From Erythrobacter donghaensis (GTDB lineage Bacteria; Pseudomonadota; Alphaproteobacteria; Sphingomonadales; Sphingomonadaceae), in assembly GCF_001557325.1 (NCBI RefSeq), contig NZ_LSJS01000207.1:1-22943 (forward strand): DNA of 22,943 nucleotides. Direction: 5' to 3'. This document shows, one piece after another, positions 6,201 through 15,629 of the stretch. Every line of letters begins with the position of its first letter. The first letter of the stretch is position 1. The notes under the pieces are model-generated. The model was not told the origin of the DNA. It saw only the letters and a list, made by a program, of their open reading frames with translations, and did not search any database. The position numbers and the translations under genes were made by a program.

Positions 6201-8365
6201 GTGAGCCGAACAGCTTCCTTCCTGCGCTGTTCTGCTCACCGACAATGGAGCTTGGCGTCGATATCAGCGCGTTGAATGCTGTTTACCTGCGTAACGTGCC
6301 TCCGACGCCCGCCAACTATGCCCAGCGCTCAGGCCGAGCAGGGCGCAGCGGGCAAGCCGCGTTGATCGTTGTCTATTGCGCTGCCCAGTCGCCCCACGAT
6401 CAATATTATTTCACCGATCAGCAGGCAGTGGTTGCAGGCGCCGTGCGACCGCCAGCGCTTGATCTCGCCAATCAGGATCTGCTCCGCAGCCACCTCCACG
6501 CCGAATGGCTGGCTGCAGCCAATGTGCCGCTGAAATCCGCCATTCCGGAAAACCTGGACATGGGTGGGGATGGGAAGCCGTTGACGGCAGAAATCAACGA
6601 GGGCCTACAGGTGCTTGCAGCAAGTGGGGCAGCCAAGCCAATCATGCGCCGCCTCATCAATGCCATGCTACCTGCTGTTAATCTTCGTGACGCACCGTGG
6701 CTTGCTGACGTCGATGCCTTTGTCGAACGGACCGACAAGGAGGCCTTGGCCTCGTTGAGTGAGGCGTTCGATCGCTGGCGCAATTTGCACAGCAGCGCGC
6801 GCCGCGAGCAGGAGCTGGCTCACGCTATCCAGAATAAGGTGGGGCTGAAAGCTGGGGAGAGAACCGCAGCGGCCGGGCGGTATCGCAATGCATCCAGGGA
6901 ACTTGAGATCCTTGAGTGTGGGAAGGCATCCAACAGTTCGGATTTCTACACCTATCGCTACCTCGCCACCGAGGGCTTTCTACCAGGCTACAACTTCCCC
7001 CGCCTCCCGCTTTATGCCTTCATCCCGGCTGCCAAGAGCGCGGTTTTACAGCGCCCGCGCTTCCTCGCGATCGCCGAATTCGGTCCGAACAGCATGATCT
7101 ATCATGAAGGTCGGGCGTACCGCGTCACCAAGGCAAAACTCCCCGCCGAGGGCCGAATGGACAACGGACAGCTGGCAACGTCGACACTGATCCTGTGCCC
7201 GGAGTGCGGAGCAGCACATACCGACGAGCTTCAGGAACGCTGCCACGCGTGCCACACTTCGCTGGGTGGTGCCGAGCGGCTCGATACTGTGTTCCGCATC
7301 GACAATGTCGAGACCGCACCGGCAGAGCGGATCACGGCCAATGACGAAGACCGTCAACGCCGGGGTTTCGAGATCCAGACGGTCTTTCAATGGCCGGTCC
7401 ACAATGGGGCGCCAGACATCCGGTCCACGGTGCTCGGTCACGCTGGAGAAGATTTGCTGCGACTGGATTATGGCGCAGCAACAAAGCTCTCGCGCATCAA
7501 CAAGGGGCTGCGGCGGCGCAAATCGAAATCGATCTGCGGATTCTTTATCGACCCGAATTCGGGACGTTGGCTGAAAGACCCGGCCAACGGTGACGATGAT
7601 GATGGCATGGGCGATCCGACACAGGCCAAGCCGCAGCGGATCGTCCCGATGGTCGAGGATCACAAGAACGCACTGCTTTTGCAGCCACAGGTCTCCTTTA
7701 GCACGGAGGAAATGGCGACATTCCAGCATGCGGTTATTCGCGGCACACAGCTGGTTTTCGAGTTGGAGGAAGGCGAGATTCTCGGCGAGCCGTTACCGAG
7801 CCGTGACATCCGCAATGCCATCCTGCTTTACGAAGCAACCGAGGGCGGCGCTGGCGTGCTGAATCGGTTGGTGGCTGATCCCAATAAGGTTGCCGAAGTC
7901 GCTCAGGTGGCGCTCACGCTCATGCATTATCGCGAACCGTTTAACCCGGCCGATATGCTGGAAACTGATGATGCCTGCGTTGCCGGATGTTATCGCTGCA
8001 TCCTGTCATATTTCAATCAGCCTGATCACGAGCTGATCGATCGTCGTCATGATCAGGTGATCGATGTCCTGTGCAGGCTTGCACAGGCAAGCGAAGTTGC
8101 GTCCGAAAACACAGAAACGGAGCATCCATGGCTGACTGCGATTGAGCAATGGGGCGTTCCCACGCCTTCCGCGATTACGATCGACGGATCGGTGCAACAA
8201 TTGTTCTGGCCTGCGCGAGGTGTCCTCGCAATTCCTGGCGGCCCGACACCCGGCCTCGTGACTGAAGCTTCGGCGCTCGGCATTCTCGACATCATTTCCT
8301 TACCCCTGACGCCCGACGAGCAGGCTCGGAACGAACTTCTTGCAGCTTTGGGAATTTGCGCATGA
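3209..8365 (+). CDS. Giant SF2 DEAD/DEAH-like helicase with C-terminal DUF1998 (DruE / DrmA-DrmB-like)
   Basis: This is a 1718-residue helicase. RecA domain 1 holds Walker A TGTGSGKS (Lys115), YPMNALA, NFMMLE, the Walker B box DELH (232-235) and SAT near 268. RecA domain 2 comes only after about 600 residues and holds SPTMELGVDIS and motif VI QRSGRAGRSG (from 1039). The insert has Cys pairs CREC (about 462) and CPEC (about 576). Further pairs are CPEC (about 1331) and CHAC (about 1346). The C-terminus has LLYEATEGGAGVLNRL, CVAGCYRC (about 1591-1598) and NQPDHELIDRR, the DUF1998/MZB signature. This architecture is known from MrfA and from Druantia DruE; in DISARM the helicase (DrmA) and DUF1998 protein (DrmB) are separate, and this length roughly equals their sum. 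It starts at a GTG overlapping the WYL stop. DNA translocation on invading DNA is the inferred role. Confidence 0.88.
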   Translation: MNIFELDKALVDRYASFARSFSAIRAPEIDQQVRSIYEQGRFWPDPLITINPRFEAGKSIDELVVSGDVAPELASIFAAGPDRTPIRLHRHQERAIAKARNRESFVVTTGTGSGKSLCFFVPIVDAIVRAKQAGEAPRTKAIIIYPMNALANSQLGEIRKFVDDAGLPAHLRPTVARYTGQETDEERQQISRDKPDILLTNFMMLELLMTRQERLDRAVIDNAQNLDFLVLDELHTYRGRQGADVAMLVRRVKQRLTPSKDLICIGTSATMSSSPDEAERAAAVAEVATKLFGQSIGIGSIIDESLARATSPAIKAETLGEQLRQAVLQPLAGNLTDADLTLHPLACWIETQVGLDDAEKLRRRKPMTLTTAAQALSLQTGAPEEDCSRAIADMLAMMGKPESERGGTSSRAFLAFKLHRFISGAGQAYSTLEPSAQRRVSLEGQKFHPDDPEARLYPLFFCRECGQEHHSVSITNADGAHRVIARSIDEAARDEAEPNGTETGYLVPAVNAGFRFAGSPDDYPDEWLEPTASGEIRLKSAHRGKHEGRLVMVRPDGSFGDEGIPAWFFSGKYRFCPECGHQPASQAREINKLAGLSAEGRSSATTLIVATILAWMERDGSLDPHTRKLLGFTDNRQDAALQAGHFNDFIFVTLLRAAILRAVRNAGPQGLKADKFGEAVRLALGFDLDDKDRLGEWMLDPNAKGYQNRQEAQEALSEVLAHRLWADLRRGWRYTNPNLEEVGLITAHFPGLDDLIADDEEFASNPRLASATPAQRRHLFEILFDQMRQGLAVATDALDRGKVKQSAEVSRNRLRLPWAIDREEENTLRECGFLMISPPRSGTIRASEAALILRAGRQSKLGKALRHPKLWNNEQVPAKEYDELIETLLKAAEAHQFVRRVNVGYEAPAWRMAPTAIRLIPADTRRDGKRQNLFFRDLYEQVADMLSHSGNLPYSFEAREHTAQVDQEVRAWREDRFRFEQPDRERLKTNLEQMREQGEPNSFLPALFCSPTMELGVDISALNAVYLRNVPPTPANYAQRSGRAGRSGQAALIVVYCAAQSPHDQYYFTDQQAVVAGAVRPPALDLANQDLLRSHLHAEWLAAANVPLKSAIPENLDMGGDGKPLTAEINEGLQVLAASGAAKPIMRRLINAMLPAVNLRDAPWLADVDAFVERTDKEALASLSEAFDRWRNLHSSARREQELAHAIQNKVGLKAGERTAAAGRYRNASRELEILECGKASNSSDFYTYRYLATEGFLPGYNFPRLPLYAFIPAAKSAVLQRPRFLAIAEFGPNSMIYHEGRAYRVTKAKLPAEGRMDNGQLATSTLILCPECGAAHTDELQERCHACHTSLGGAERLDTVFRIDNVETAPAERITANDEDRQRRGFEIQTVFQWPVHNGAPDIRSTVLGHAGEDLLRLDYGAATKLSRINKGLRRRKSKSICGFFIDPNSGRWLKDPANGDDDDGMGDPTQAKPQRIVPMVEDHKNALLLQPQVSFSTEEMATFQHAVIRGTQLVFELEEGEILGEPLPSRDIRNAILLYEATEGGAGVLNRLVADPNKVAEVAQVALTLMHYREPFNPADMLETDDACVAGCYRCILSYFNQPDHELIDRRHDQVIDVLCRLAQASEVASENTETEHPWLTAIEQWGVPTPSAITIDGSVQQLFWPARGVLAIPGGPTPGLVTEASALGILDIISLPLTPDEQARNELLAALGICA

Positions 8366-11151
8366 ACGCGGTTGTTTTTTCTCCCGGAGACATGGTGCGT
8401 GCGCGCGGCCGCGAATGGATTGTTTTGCCTTCGCCGTCGGAAGAGTTGCTCAATGTGCGGCCATTGTCGGGCACGGACGATGACGCCCAGCTGATCGCAC
8501 CCGCACTGGAAACGTCTCCGGTTGCAGCCGCAAGTTTTGCCGCACCGACCTCTGATCGCTTGGACACGCAGGACGGTGCCAGATTGCTGGCGGATGCTTT
8601 GCGGCTGTCTCTTCGCCGCGGGGCTGGGCCATTTCGAAGCGCAGCCCATCTTGGGGTCGAGCCTCGCGCCTATCAGCTCGTTCCGCTCATGATGGCGCTC
8701 AAGCAATCAGTTGCTCGGCTGCTGATTGCAGACGATGTCGGCATTGGCAAAACCATCGAAGCAGGCATGATTCTACGCGAATGGCTGGATCGCGGAATTG
8801 TTGATCGTTTCGCTGTGCTCTGCCCGCCGCATCTCGTCGATCAATGGGTGAGCGAGCTTGGCGAAAAGTTCGATATCGACGCGGTTGCTGTAACTGCCGC
8901 CAGGGCACGCGGCCTGGAGCGCGGGCTGCCTACCTCACAAAGCCTATTCGAGGCCTATCCCTTTACGGTCGTCAGCCTCGACTACATCAAGGCCGACAGT
9001 CGCCGGGACGATTTTGCCCGGGCTTGCCCGCCCTTTGTCATTGTCGATGAGGCGCACGCCTGCGTCGGCAACGAACGTGGCAAGCATCAACGCTACGGTT
9101 TGCTGGAACGCCTGGCGGCGGACAGCGAGCGGCACTTGCTGCTGCTTACGGCCACACCCCACAGCGGCGACACCGTGGCCTACGACCGTTTGCTCGGCCT
9201 TGTGCACAAGGATCTGCAGGGCGGCCCCGATGCGGGCGACAACAATGCACGAGAACGCTACGCCCGACGTCTGGCGCAGCATTTTGTACAGCGTCGCCGC
9301 CCAGACATTCAGGACGGCTGGGACGAACAGCGCGCCTTTGCGAAACATGAGACCAGGGAAGCGCCGTTCACTCTGACAGGCGACTTTGCGGCCTTTCAGG
9401 ATGCCGTGCTCGACTATTGCCTGTCGGTGACCGAGCGCGCCGGGTCCGATCAGCGCCATCGCCGCCTTGCCTTCTGGGGCACCCTTGCCCTGATGCGCTG
9501 CGTCGGCTCCTCACCCGCTGCGGCCCTAAGCGCTCTTCGCAACCGGCTTGGCGGCATGGCCGAGGAGGAAGCGATAGAACCGGTCGTTTTCGATGCCGAA
9601 GACGGCGTGCTCAATGAGAGTGATGTAGAACCTGCGACCGCGAGCGAACATGGCGAAGAGGGAGCCGCGCTAAGCGGCCTGATCGACCTTGCACAAACCC
9701 TGTGCAGCAGCCGTGATGACGATCCGAAGGTGAGACAGCTCGTCGCTGAACTAAAGCCGTTGCTCAAGGACGGCGTAAAGCCGGTCATTTTCTGCCGCTT
9801 CATTGCGACGGCTGAAGCCTTGGGAGAAACGCTCCGCACAATCTTCCCCAAACACCAGATCGCGGTGGTTACCGGCACGCTGGCACCCGACGAACGCCGG
9901 GTCCGGGTGGATGCGCTGGAGCCGCATGAGAACCGTATCCTGGTTGCGACGGACTGCCTGTCGGAAGGGATCAACCTCCAGAGCCTGTTCGATGCGGTGG
10001 TCCATTATGATCTCAGCTGGAACCCGACGCGGCACCAACAGCGCGAAGGCCGGGTCGACCGGTTCGGCCAACGGGCGAAGGTCGTGCGCTCAATCATGAT
10101 GTACGGCGACAACAGCCCAATCGACGGTGCCGTGCTCAACGTGATCCTGCGCAAGGCTGAAGCCATCGAGAAGGCGACCGGCGTGAGCGTCCCTATGCCG
10201 GAGGACCAGGAGAGCGTGACATCGGCGCTGATGCAGGCGGTTCTGCTTCATCGCGGCGGAAGTGCCCGCAGCCAGATGGCGTTTGATTTCGGGCCGGGCG
10301 CCGAGCAGTTCGAACGCCAGTGGCGCGATACGGCGGAAGGCGCGAAGGCCAGCCGCGCACGCTATGCACAGGGCGCTCTGAAGCCCGATGAAGTTCTGCC
10401 CGAATGGCGCAAGATGCGGGCGCTCAACGGAGGCCCGCAAGAGGTTTCCCGTTTCACAGAGCGCGCCCTGAAGCGTTTGCAGGCCCCGCTTGAGGCTTCA
10501 AAGGGACACTCCCTTCTCCACACCGATTTCTTGCCTGACATGATGCGCGAACGGCTCCAGCAGCGCGGCCTGCGTGGCACGAGGCGGATCAGTTTCGAGG
10601 ATGATCCCCTTCCCGGCGTCACTTATGTCGGGCGGGTGCATCCCATCGTCGCGGTGCTGGCCGAAACATTGGCCGAAGGCGCACTCGATCCTGCGGGCGC
10701 AGACGGCAAGGCCCTTGGCCGCGCCGGCGTGTGGCGGACGCGGGCGGTCACCCAGATGACAACATTGCTCGTCCTGCGGCTGCGCTACAAGCTGGTGACG
10801 AGCGGACGCCTGAACCGGCTGCTGCTGGCCGAAGAGGCAACCGGGCTTGCCTTCTCCGGTCTCGGCCAGGATGTCGCGCTCAATGCCGAAGACGCGCTGA
10901 CGCTGCTTGAGGCCGAAGCATCGAGCAACATGGATGAAAGCGCCCGCATTCGGCAGATCGAGGCCGCGCATGAGCGTCTCTCGGCCTATCGCCCGGCCAT
11001 AGAAGCCTTCGCGCATCAAAGGGGTGAAGCACTGTCGCACGATCATCTGCGCCTGACCGAAGCGGCAGGCGGCGGTGCGACCGTCAAGGTGACCCCGGTG
11101 CTCCCGGCGGATATCATCGGCCTCTATGTCCTGCTGCCGGAGGTGAACTGA
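8362..11151 (+). CDS. drmD: DrmD-like SNF2-family helicase
   Basis: This 929-residue SF2/SNF2 ATPase carries RAYQLVPLMMAL (Q-like region), Walker A DDVGIGKT (Lys130), DEAH at 229-232, LLLLTATPHSGD (motif III) and, in the second lobe, ATDCLSEGINLQ and HQQREGRVDRFGQ (motifs V and VI). This matches the SNF2/RapA-like helicase called DrmD in class 1 DISARM, in motifs, size and position directly before a large adenine methylase. The ATG at 8362 overlaps the previous stop as ATGA with GGGA nine bases upstream; a TTG at 8356 is less likely. The stop overlaps the methylase start as TGATG. It probably translocates on DNA to help discriminate unmodified phage DNA. It could be another SNF2 defence ATPase if the locus is not DISARM. 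Confidence 0.82.
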   Translation: MNAVVFSPGDMVRARGREWIVLPSPSEELLNVRPLSGTDDDAQLIAPALETSPVAAASFAAPTSDRLDTQDGARLLADALRLSLRRGAGPFRSAAHLGVEPRAYQLVPLMMALKQSVARLLIADDVGIGKTIEAGMILREWLDRGIVDRFAVLCPPHLVDQWVSELGEKFDIDAVAVTAARARGLERGLPTSQSLFEAYPFTVVSLDYIKADSRRDDFARACPPFVIVDEAHACVGNERGKHQRYGLLERLAADSERHLLLLTATPHSGDTVAYDRLLGLVHKDLQGGPDAGDNNARERYARRLAQHFVQRRRPDIQDGWDEQRAFAKHETREAPFTLTGDFAAFQDAVLDYCLSVTERAGSDQRHRRLAFWGTLALMRCVGSSPAAALSALRNRLGGMAEEEAIEPVVFDAEDGVLNESDVEPATASEHGEEGAALSGLIDLAQTLCSSRDDDPKVRQLVAELKPLLKDGVKPVIFCRFIATAEALGETLRTIFPKHQIAVVTGTLAPDERRVRVDALEPHENRILVATDCLSEGINLQSLFDAVVHYDLSWNPTRHQQREGRVDRFGQRAKVVRSIMMYGDNSPIDGAVLNVILRKAEAIEKATGVSVPMPEDQESVTSALMQAVLLHRGGSARSQMAFDFGPGAEQFERQWRDTAEGAKASRARYAQGALKPDEVLPEWRKMRALNGGPQEVSRFTERALKRLQAPLEASKGHSLLHTDFLPDMMRERLQQRGLRGTRRISFEDDPLPGVTYVGRVHPIVAVLAETLAEGALDPAGADGKALGRAGVWRTRAVTQMTTLLVLRLRYKLVTSGRLNRLLLAEEATGLAFSGLGQDVALNAEDALTLLEAEASSNMDESARIRQIEAAHERLSAYRPAIEAFAHQRGEALSHDHLRLTEAAGGGATVKVTPVLPADIIGLYVLLPEVN

Positions 11152-14100
11152 TGTCTCGGCCCACCAAACGCGCAAGCGACACCGGCTTTGCCGCGCTCAC
11201 GATCGAAGGCGGGCTGATCGCGCCCGATCAGGTTCAGGCCATCGCTTCCGCCGCGCCCGATCAGAAGACGGCGGCGGACTATGGCTGCCCCAAAGGCACC
11301 GGCCTGCGCGACGAGATCACACGCTATTTCCGCATCGCACAGGCCCATTGGCAGGGTTACGCGCGGCTCGAGCAGCCGACGATGCAGCAGACGGCAGAGT
11401 TTGCCCGCAACTTGCTCGAACAGGCGTTTGGCTTTGAATTGACCGGGCCGCACCACCACACGCGTGAGGACAGGCGCTTCACCATTGCGTGGGAAGCCAA
11501 GGGCGGGCGTGTGCCTATAGTGGTCTCCCCACCAGCCCCTGCGGAAAAGGGCAAGGCTGGCGATGGCTTCGCCCGCGCTTTGTCCGAATTCGGCGATGGC
11601 GCCGATGGCCGCATTGCGCGCCGTTCGCCCACCGTGCTGTTGCAGGACTGGCTCAATGCCAATCCTGACTTCTACTGGGGCCTCGTCTTTGCAGGCGATC
11701 GGGTGCGGCTGATGCGGGACAATGCCAGCTTGACCCGGCCCGCTTGGATCGAGGCAGACCTTGGCGCGATCTTCCGTGACGAGATGTTCGCCGATTTCGC
11801 CGCATTATGGCTGCTGATCCACGCCAGTCGCTTTGGTGTCGAGGGCGCGGCGGCCAGCGATTGCGCATTGGAACGCTGGCGCGAGGCTGGCATGCGGGCG
11901 GGCACCTCCGCGCGTGAGCGGCTGCGCGTCAATGTCGAGGAAGCGCTGATGGCGCTGGGCCAGGGCATTCTTGATGCCAACCCCGCCATACGGGAGCGGC
12001 TTGATACCAATCAGCTGACCATGCCGCACCTGTTCGAACAGATGCTGCGCGTGGTCTATCGCCTGATCTTCCTTGGCGTGGCCGAAGACCGCGATCTGCT
12101 GCACCCGCCTGCAACGCCAAAGGCGGTGCGCGATCTTTACAGCAGCAACTATGGCTTTGCGTGGATGCGTGACCGGTCAACGCGCCGAAACGCGCATGAT
12201 CATCACCATGATGCCTGGGAAGGCGTGAAGGTGACCTTCCGCGCACTGGAGCGTGGCGAGAAGACGCTGGGGCTCCCGGCGCTCGGCGGGCTGTTCGAAA
12301 GTGCGCTCACCCCCGATCTCGATGCGGCGCAAATCCCCAACCGCGCGCTGCTGGCGGCTGCGTTCAAGCTGGGCTGGCTGATCGAGGATGGCCGCCGCGT
12401 GCGGATCAACTGGCGCGATATGGCGACCGAGGAACTGGGCAGCGTCTATGAAGGGCTGCTCGAACTTGTGCCGGTGCGCGAGGATGAGGGGCGCACCTTC
12501 AGCTTCGCTGGCGGCGCGGAAGCGCGCGGCAATGCTCGCAAGGTATCAGGCAGCTATTACACGCCGGACAGCCTTGTGCAGTGCCTGCTCGACTCTGCGC
12601 TGGATCCGGTGCTGGAGCGGGCCGAGGCAGAGGGTGGCGCGGAGGCCATCCTGGGCCTCAACGTCATCGATCCCGCCTGCGGATCGGGCCACTTCCTGCT
12701 GGGCGCAGCGCGGCGGATGGCGACGCGGGTGGCGCAGCTGCGCAATCCTGATGCGCCCGATTACAATGCGGCGATGCGCGATGTGGTGCGCAACTGCATC
12801 CACGGGGTGGACCGCAACCCGATGGCGATCGAGCTGGCCAAGGTGGCGCTGTGGATTGAATCGGTGGAGCCGGGCAAGCCGCTCGGCTTCCTTGATGCCA
12901 ATATCCAGTGCGGGGACAGCCTGCTGGGCGTGTTCGACCTGAAGGCGCTGGATGAGGGCATTCCTGATGATGCCTACAAGCCGCTGACCGGCGACGACAA
13001 GGATACTGCGAAGTATTTCGCTAAGCGCAACAAAGATGAGAAGAAGGGCCAGGGCACGCTCGATTTCATCGGCGGCGGTGGCACGCTGCCCCCGGCCAAG
13101 CTGGCGGCGGCGATGGACGATCTGCGCCATCTGCCCGAAGACAGCGTCAGCCAGATCGCGGAAAAGCGCCGCCGTTTCGCCGCGTGGGAGGCAGACCCGA
13201 AGCGCTATGCCACCAAGGTCGCCTGCGATCTCTACATCGCCGCCTTCCTGCTGCCTAAGAGGGGCGGCGTGCCTACAGATGCGAACACCGTGACGGTGCC
13301 GACCACGTCACATCTGCGCACGCGGGTCACCGGCGGGCAGATTTACGGGCCGCTCGAGGCTGCCGCTATCGATACTGCTGGATTTGCCCGCACCTTCCAT
13401 TGGCCGCTCGCCTTCCCTGAGGTGATGATCGGCAAAGGGGGGTTCGATGTCGTGCTGGGCAACCCGCCGTGGGAACGGATCAAGCTGCAAGAGCAAGAGT
13501 TCTTTGCTAGCCGCGACCCCGATATTGCCAGCGCCCCCAACGCGGCGGCGCGCACAAATCTTATCAAAGCACTTGCCGAGACCGAAGAGGGCAGTCCCGC
13601 GCACCAGCTGCATCAAGCGTTCGAGATGGCAAAGCGTGTGGCCGAAGCATCAACAGTGTTTTTCTCGTCACCTAAGGACGAAGACCCGACCAAGATTGGT
13701 TTTGCCAAAGTGTCGAAGGCGCGGCGCTATCCATGGACTGGGCGCGGCGATGTTAACACCTATGCTCTGTTCGCCGAACATTTCTTGAACCTGGTTAATG
13801 CGCATGGCAGTGCAGGTGTAATTGTTCCTACCGGCATAGCTACCGATGCTACAACTGCACCCTTCTTCGGGCATCTAGTGAGCAACCAGCGCCTTTCCGA
13901 GCTGTTCGATTTTGAGAACAGGGAAAAACTGTTCCCGGCGGTCGACAGCCGGATGAAATTCGCACTTTTGACGCTCGGCAGCGATGTGGCAGAGGCGGGC
14001 TTCGCCTTCTTTTTGACTGACCCAGTTCAGCTTGAGCAGGGCGAACGTCGTTTTACCCTCTCACCTGCACAAATAGCAGCGATAAACCCCAATTCGAAAA

Positions 14101-15629
14101 CTACCCCTGTATTCCGTGCACGTCGCGATGCCGAACTAACAGCTCAAATCTATGCGCGTGTGCCGGTACTGATTGAAGATTCAAAAGGTGTCCCAGGTTC
14201 GCCTTGGCACTTTGAATATATGACAAAAATGTTCGACATGGCTGATAGCAGCCCACTGTTTCGTAGTGCATCTCAGCTTTCGGACATGGGCTACCACTTG
14301 TGTCAAAGTGAATGGCAAACTGACAGCGGGGAACCTCGATACGTTCCGCTATATGAAGCCAAAATGATCCACATATTTGATCATCGCTGGGCAACATACG
14401 ATGCCAACGGCGGAAGCAGTAGAGATGTAACACTCGCCGAAAAGTCTGATCCTGATTTTGAGCTTCGCCCGCGGTATTGGTTGCCAGGGCCTCTGGTAGA
14501 TAGTCGACTACATTCCCGGCCTGAACTGAAGTGGCTTATGGGCTGGCGCGATATCACCAACGCTACGAACGAAAGGACCTCTATTGCGAGCGCGTATCCA
14601 AGGTACGCTATTGGTCATTCAATTCGGAATATGTTCGTTAAGGGCTCCGACCAGAGCCGAGCGGCCTTCATTGCAAATCTCTCAGTTTTGCCCTTGGATT
14701 TTGTCGCTCGGCAATGCGTCGGCGGAACACATTTGACGGTAGAAATTCTCAAACAGTTCCCCATCCTTCCACCTTCAGCATACTCCGAAGCCGACCTCGC
14801 TTTCATCGTCCCGCGCGTGCTGGAGCTGACCTACACCAGCCACTCCATGGCCCCCTTCGCCCGCGATCTGGGCTATGAAGGCCCGCCCTTCGCCTGGGAC
14901 GAAGACCGCCGCGCCCATCTGCGCGCCGAGCTCGATGCCTGGTATGCGCTCGCCTATGGCCTGACCCGCGACGAGCTGCGCTATGTGCTCGACCCCAAGG
15001 ACGTGATGGGCGCAGACTACCCCAGCGAAACCTTCCGCGTGCTCCAGAAAAACGAAATCAACAAATACGGCGAATACCGCACCCAACGCCTCGTCCTAGC
15101 CGCCTATGACGCGCTCAGCGCTGCCGCTCCCGAAACTTCTGCGGTCGCGGAAGGCGACTGGGATTATGCCATTCGTGATGAAGTCGATGTGCGGCTCTTG
15201 CTGGCGGCAATCGTCAAGCGAATGCGTCAGCCTAGACCAATTCAGGAGGTAATTCTGGCATTCCTGTATGCCGCCCAACCGCATCTTCTGATGCCGCACC
15301 TCAGTGCGGATCGTCAGGCTGAGTGGCGACGGCTGGTTGGCCCGACAGCAGACATGTCCAGAATTTCTGTCGCCAGCTTCGCCTCGTCTCACCTGGCGCG
15401 CTTTACGGAAGCAAAGGGCAGGCTCGCCGCTGACGGCGCATGGCGCTTCGATGTTGCATCCAACACCGTGGATCGCGGCTCTGCCATATACAGCATCAGC
15501 CTTCCTCCTTCGACCGAGGGGCGCGCCGATTTCGTTTGGCACGCCATGCGTTCCATCAACCAGCAGAACGCGACCAGCGCGCTGTCTCAGGAGGAGCATA
15601 GCTTCCTTGCCCAAGCCGTCGCTGCCTGA
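11151..15629 (+). CDS. drmMI: Large N6-adenine DNA methyltransferase (DrmMI/PglX-like)
   Basis: This is a 1492-residue methyltransferase. The AdoMet-binding motif I is [18 protein letters not shown] (from 507) and catalytic motif IV is GNPPW (NPPW at 771-774), so the target is adenine N6. The roughly 500-residue N-terminus is helical ([20 protein letters not shown]). I see no PD-(D/E)XK nuclease motif, which fits a host-marking enzyme of DISARM or BREX type rather than a self-contained type IIG enzyme. The C-terminal half should hold the target-recognition domain. Base composition drops sharply over about 13780-14790 (43-45% GC in sampled lines, against 73% around 12600 and 63% around 14820), as expected for an exchanged recognition domain. 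The ATG at 11151 follows a strong GGAGGT and overlaps the drmD stop. Confidence 0.85.
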   Translation: MSRPTKRASDTGFAALTIEGGLIAPDQVQAIASAAPDQKTAADYGCPKGTGLRDEITRYFRIAQAHWQGYARLEQPTMQQTAEFARNLLEQAFGFELTGPHHHTREDRRFTIAWEAKGGRVPIVVSPPAPAEKGKAGDGFARALSEFGDGADGRIARRSPTVLLQDWLNANPDFYWGLVFAGDRVRLMRDNASLTRPAWIEADLGAIFRDEMFADFAALWLLIHASRFGVEGAAASDCALERWREAGMRAGTSARERLRVNVEEALMALGQGILDANPAIRERLDTNQLTMPHLFEQMLRVVYRLIFLGVAEDRDLLHPPATPKAVRDLYSSNYGFAWMRDRSTRRNAHDHHHDAWEGVKVTFRALERGEKTLGLPALGGLFESALTPDLDAAQIPNRALLAAAFKLGWLIEDGRRVRINWRDMATEELGSVYEGLLELVPVREDEGRTFSFAGGAEARGNARKVSGSYYTPDSLVQCLLDSALDPVLERAEAEGGAEAILGLNVIDPACGSGHFLLGAARRMATRVAQLRNPDAPDYNAAMRDVVRNCIHGVDRNPMAIELAKVALWIESVEPGKPLGFLDANIQCGDSLLGVFDLKALDEGIPDDAYKPLTGDDKDTAKYFAKRNKDEKKGQGTLDFIGGGGTLPPAKLAAAMDDLRHLPEDSVSQIAEKRRRFAAWEADPKRYATKVACDLYIAAFLLPKRGGVPTDANTVTVPTTSHLRTRVTGGQIYGPLEAAAIDTAGFARTFHWPLAFPEVMIGKGGFDVVLGNPPWERIKLQEQEFFASRDPDIASAPNAAARTNLIKALAETEEGSPAHQLHQAFEMAKRVAEASTVFFSSPKDEDPTKIGFAKVSKARRYPWTGRGDVNTYALFAEHFLNLVNAHGSAGVIVPTGIATDATTAPFFGHLVSNQRLSELFDFENREKLFPAVDSRMKFALLTLGSDVAEAGFAFFLTDPVQLEQGERRFTLSPAQIAAINPNSKTTPVFRARRDAELTAQIYARVPVLIEDSKGVPGSPWHFEYMTKMFDMADSSPLFRSASQLSDMGYHLCQSEWQTDSGEPRYVPLYEAKMIHIFDHRWATYDANGGSSRDVTLAEKSDPDFELRPRYWLPGPLVDSRLHSRPELKWLMGWRDITNATNERTSIASAYPRYAIGHSIRNMFVKGSDQSRAAFIANLSVLPLDFVARQCVGGTHLTVEILKQFPILPPSAYSEADLAFIVPRVLELTYTSHSMAPFARDLGYEGPPFAWDEDRRAHLRAELDAWYALAYGLTRDELRYVLDPKDVMGADYPSETFRVLQKNEINKYGEYRTQRLVLAAYDALSAAAPETSAVAEGDWDYAIRDEVDVRLLLAAIVKRMRQPRPIQEVILAFLYAAQPHLLMPHLSADRQAEWRRLVGPTADMSRISVASFASSHLARFTEAKGRLAADGAWRFDVASNTVDRGSAIYSISLPPSTEGRADFVWHAMRSINQQNATSALSQEEHSFLAQAVAA

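Noticed and set aside
15304..15606. Longer N-terminus for the zinc-hook ATPase
   Set aside because: This stretch lies fully inside the methylase reading frame, is Arg/Ser/Pro-rich like other shadow frames, and has no ribosome-binding site as good as the AGGAGGAG before 15607.
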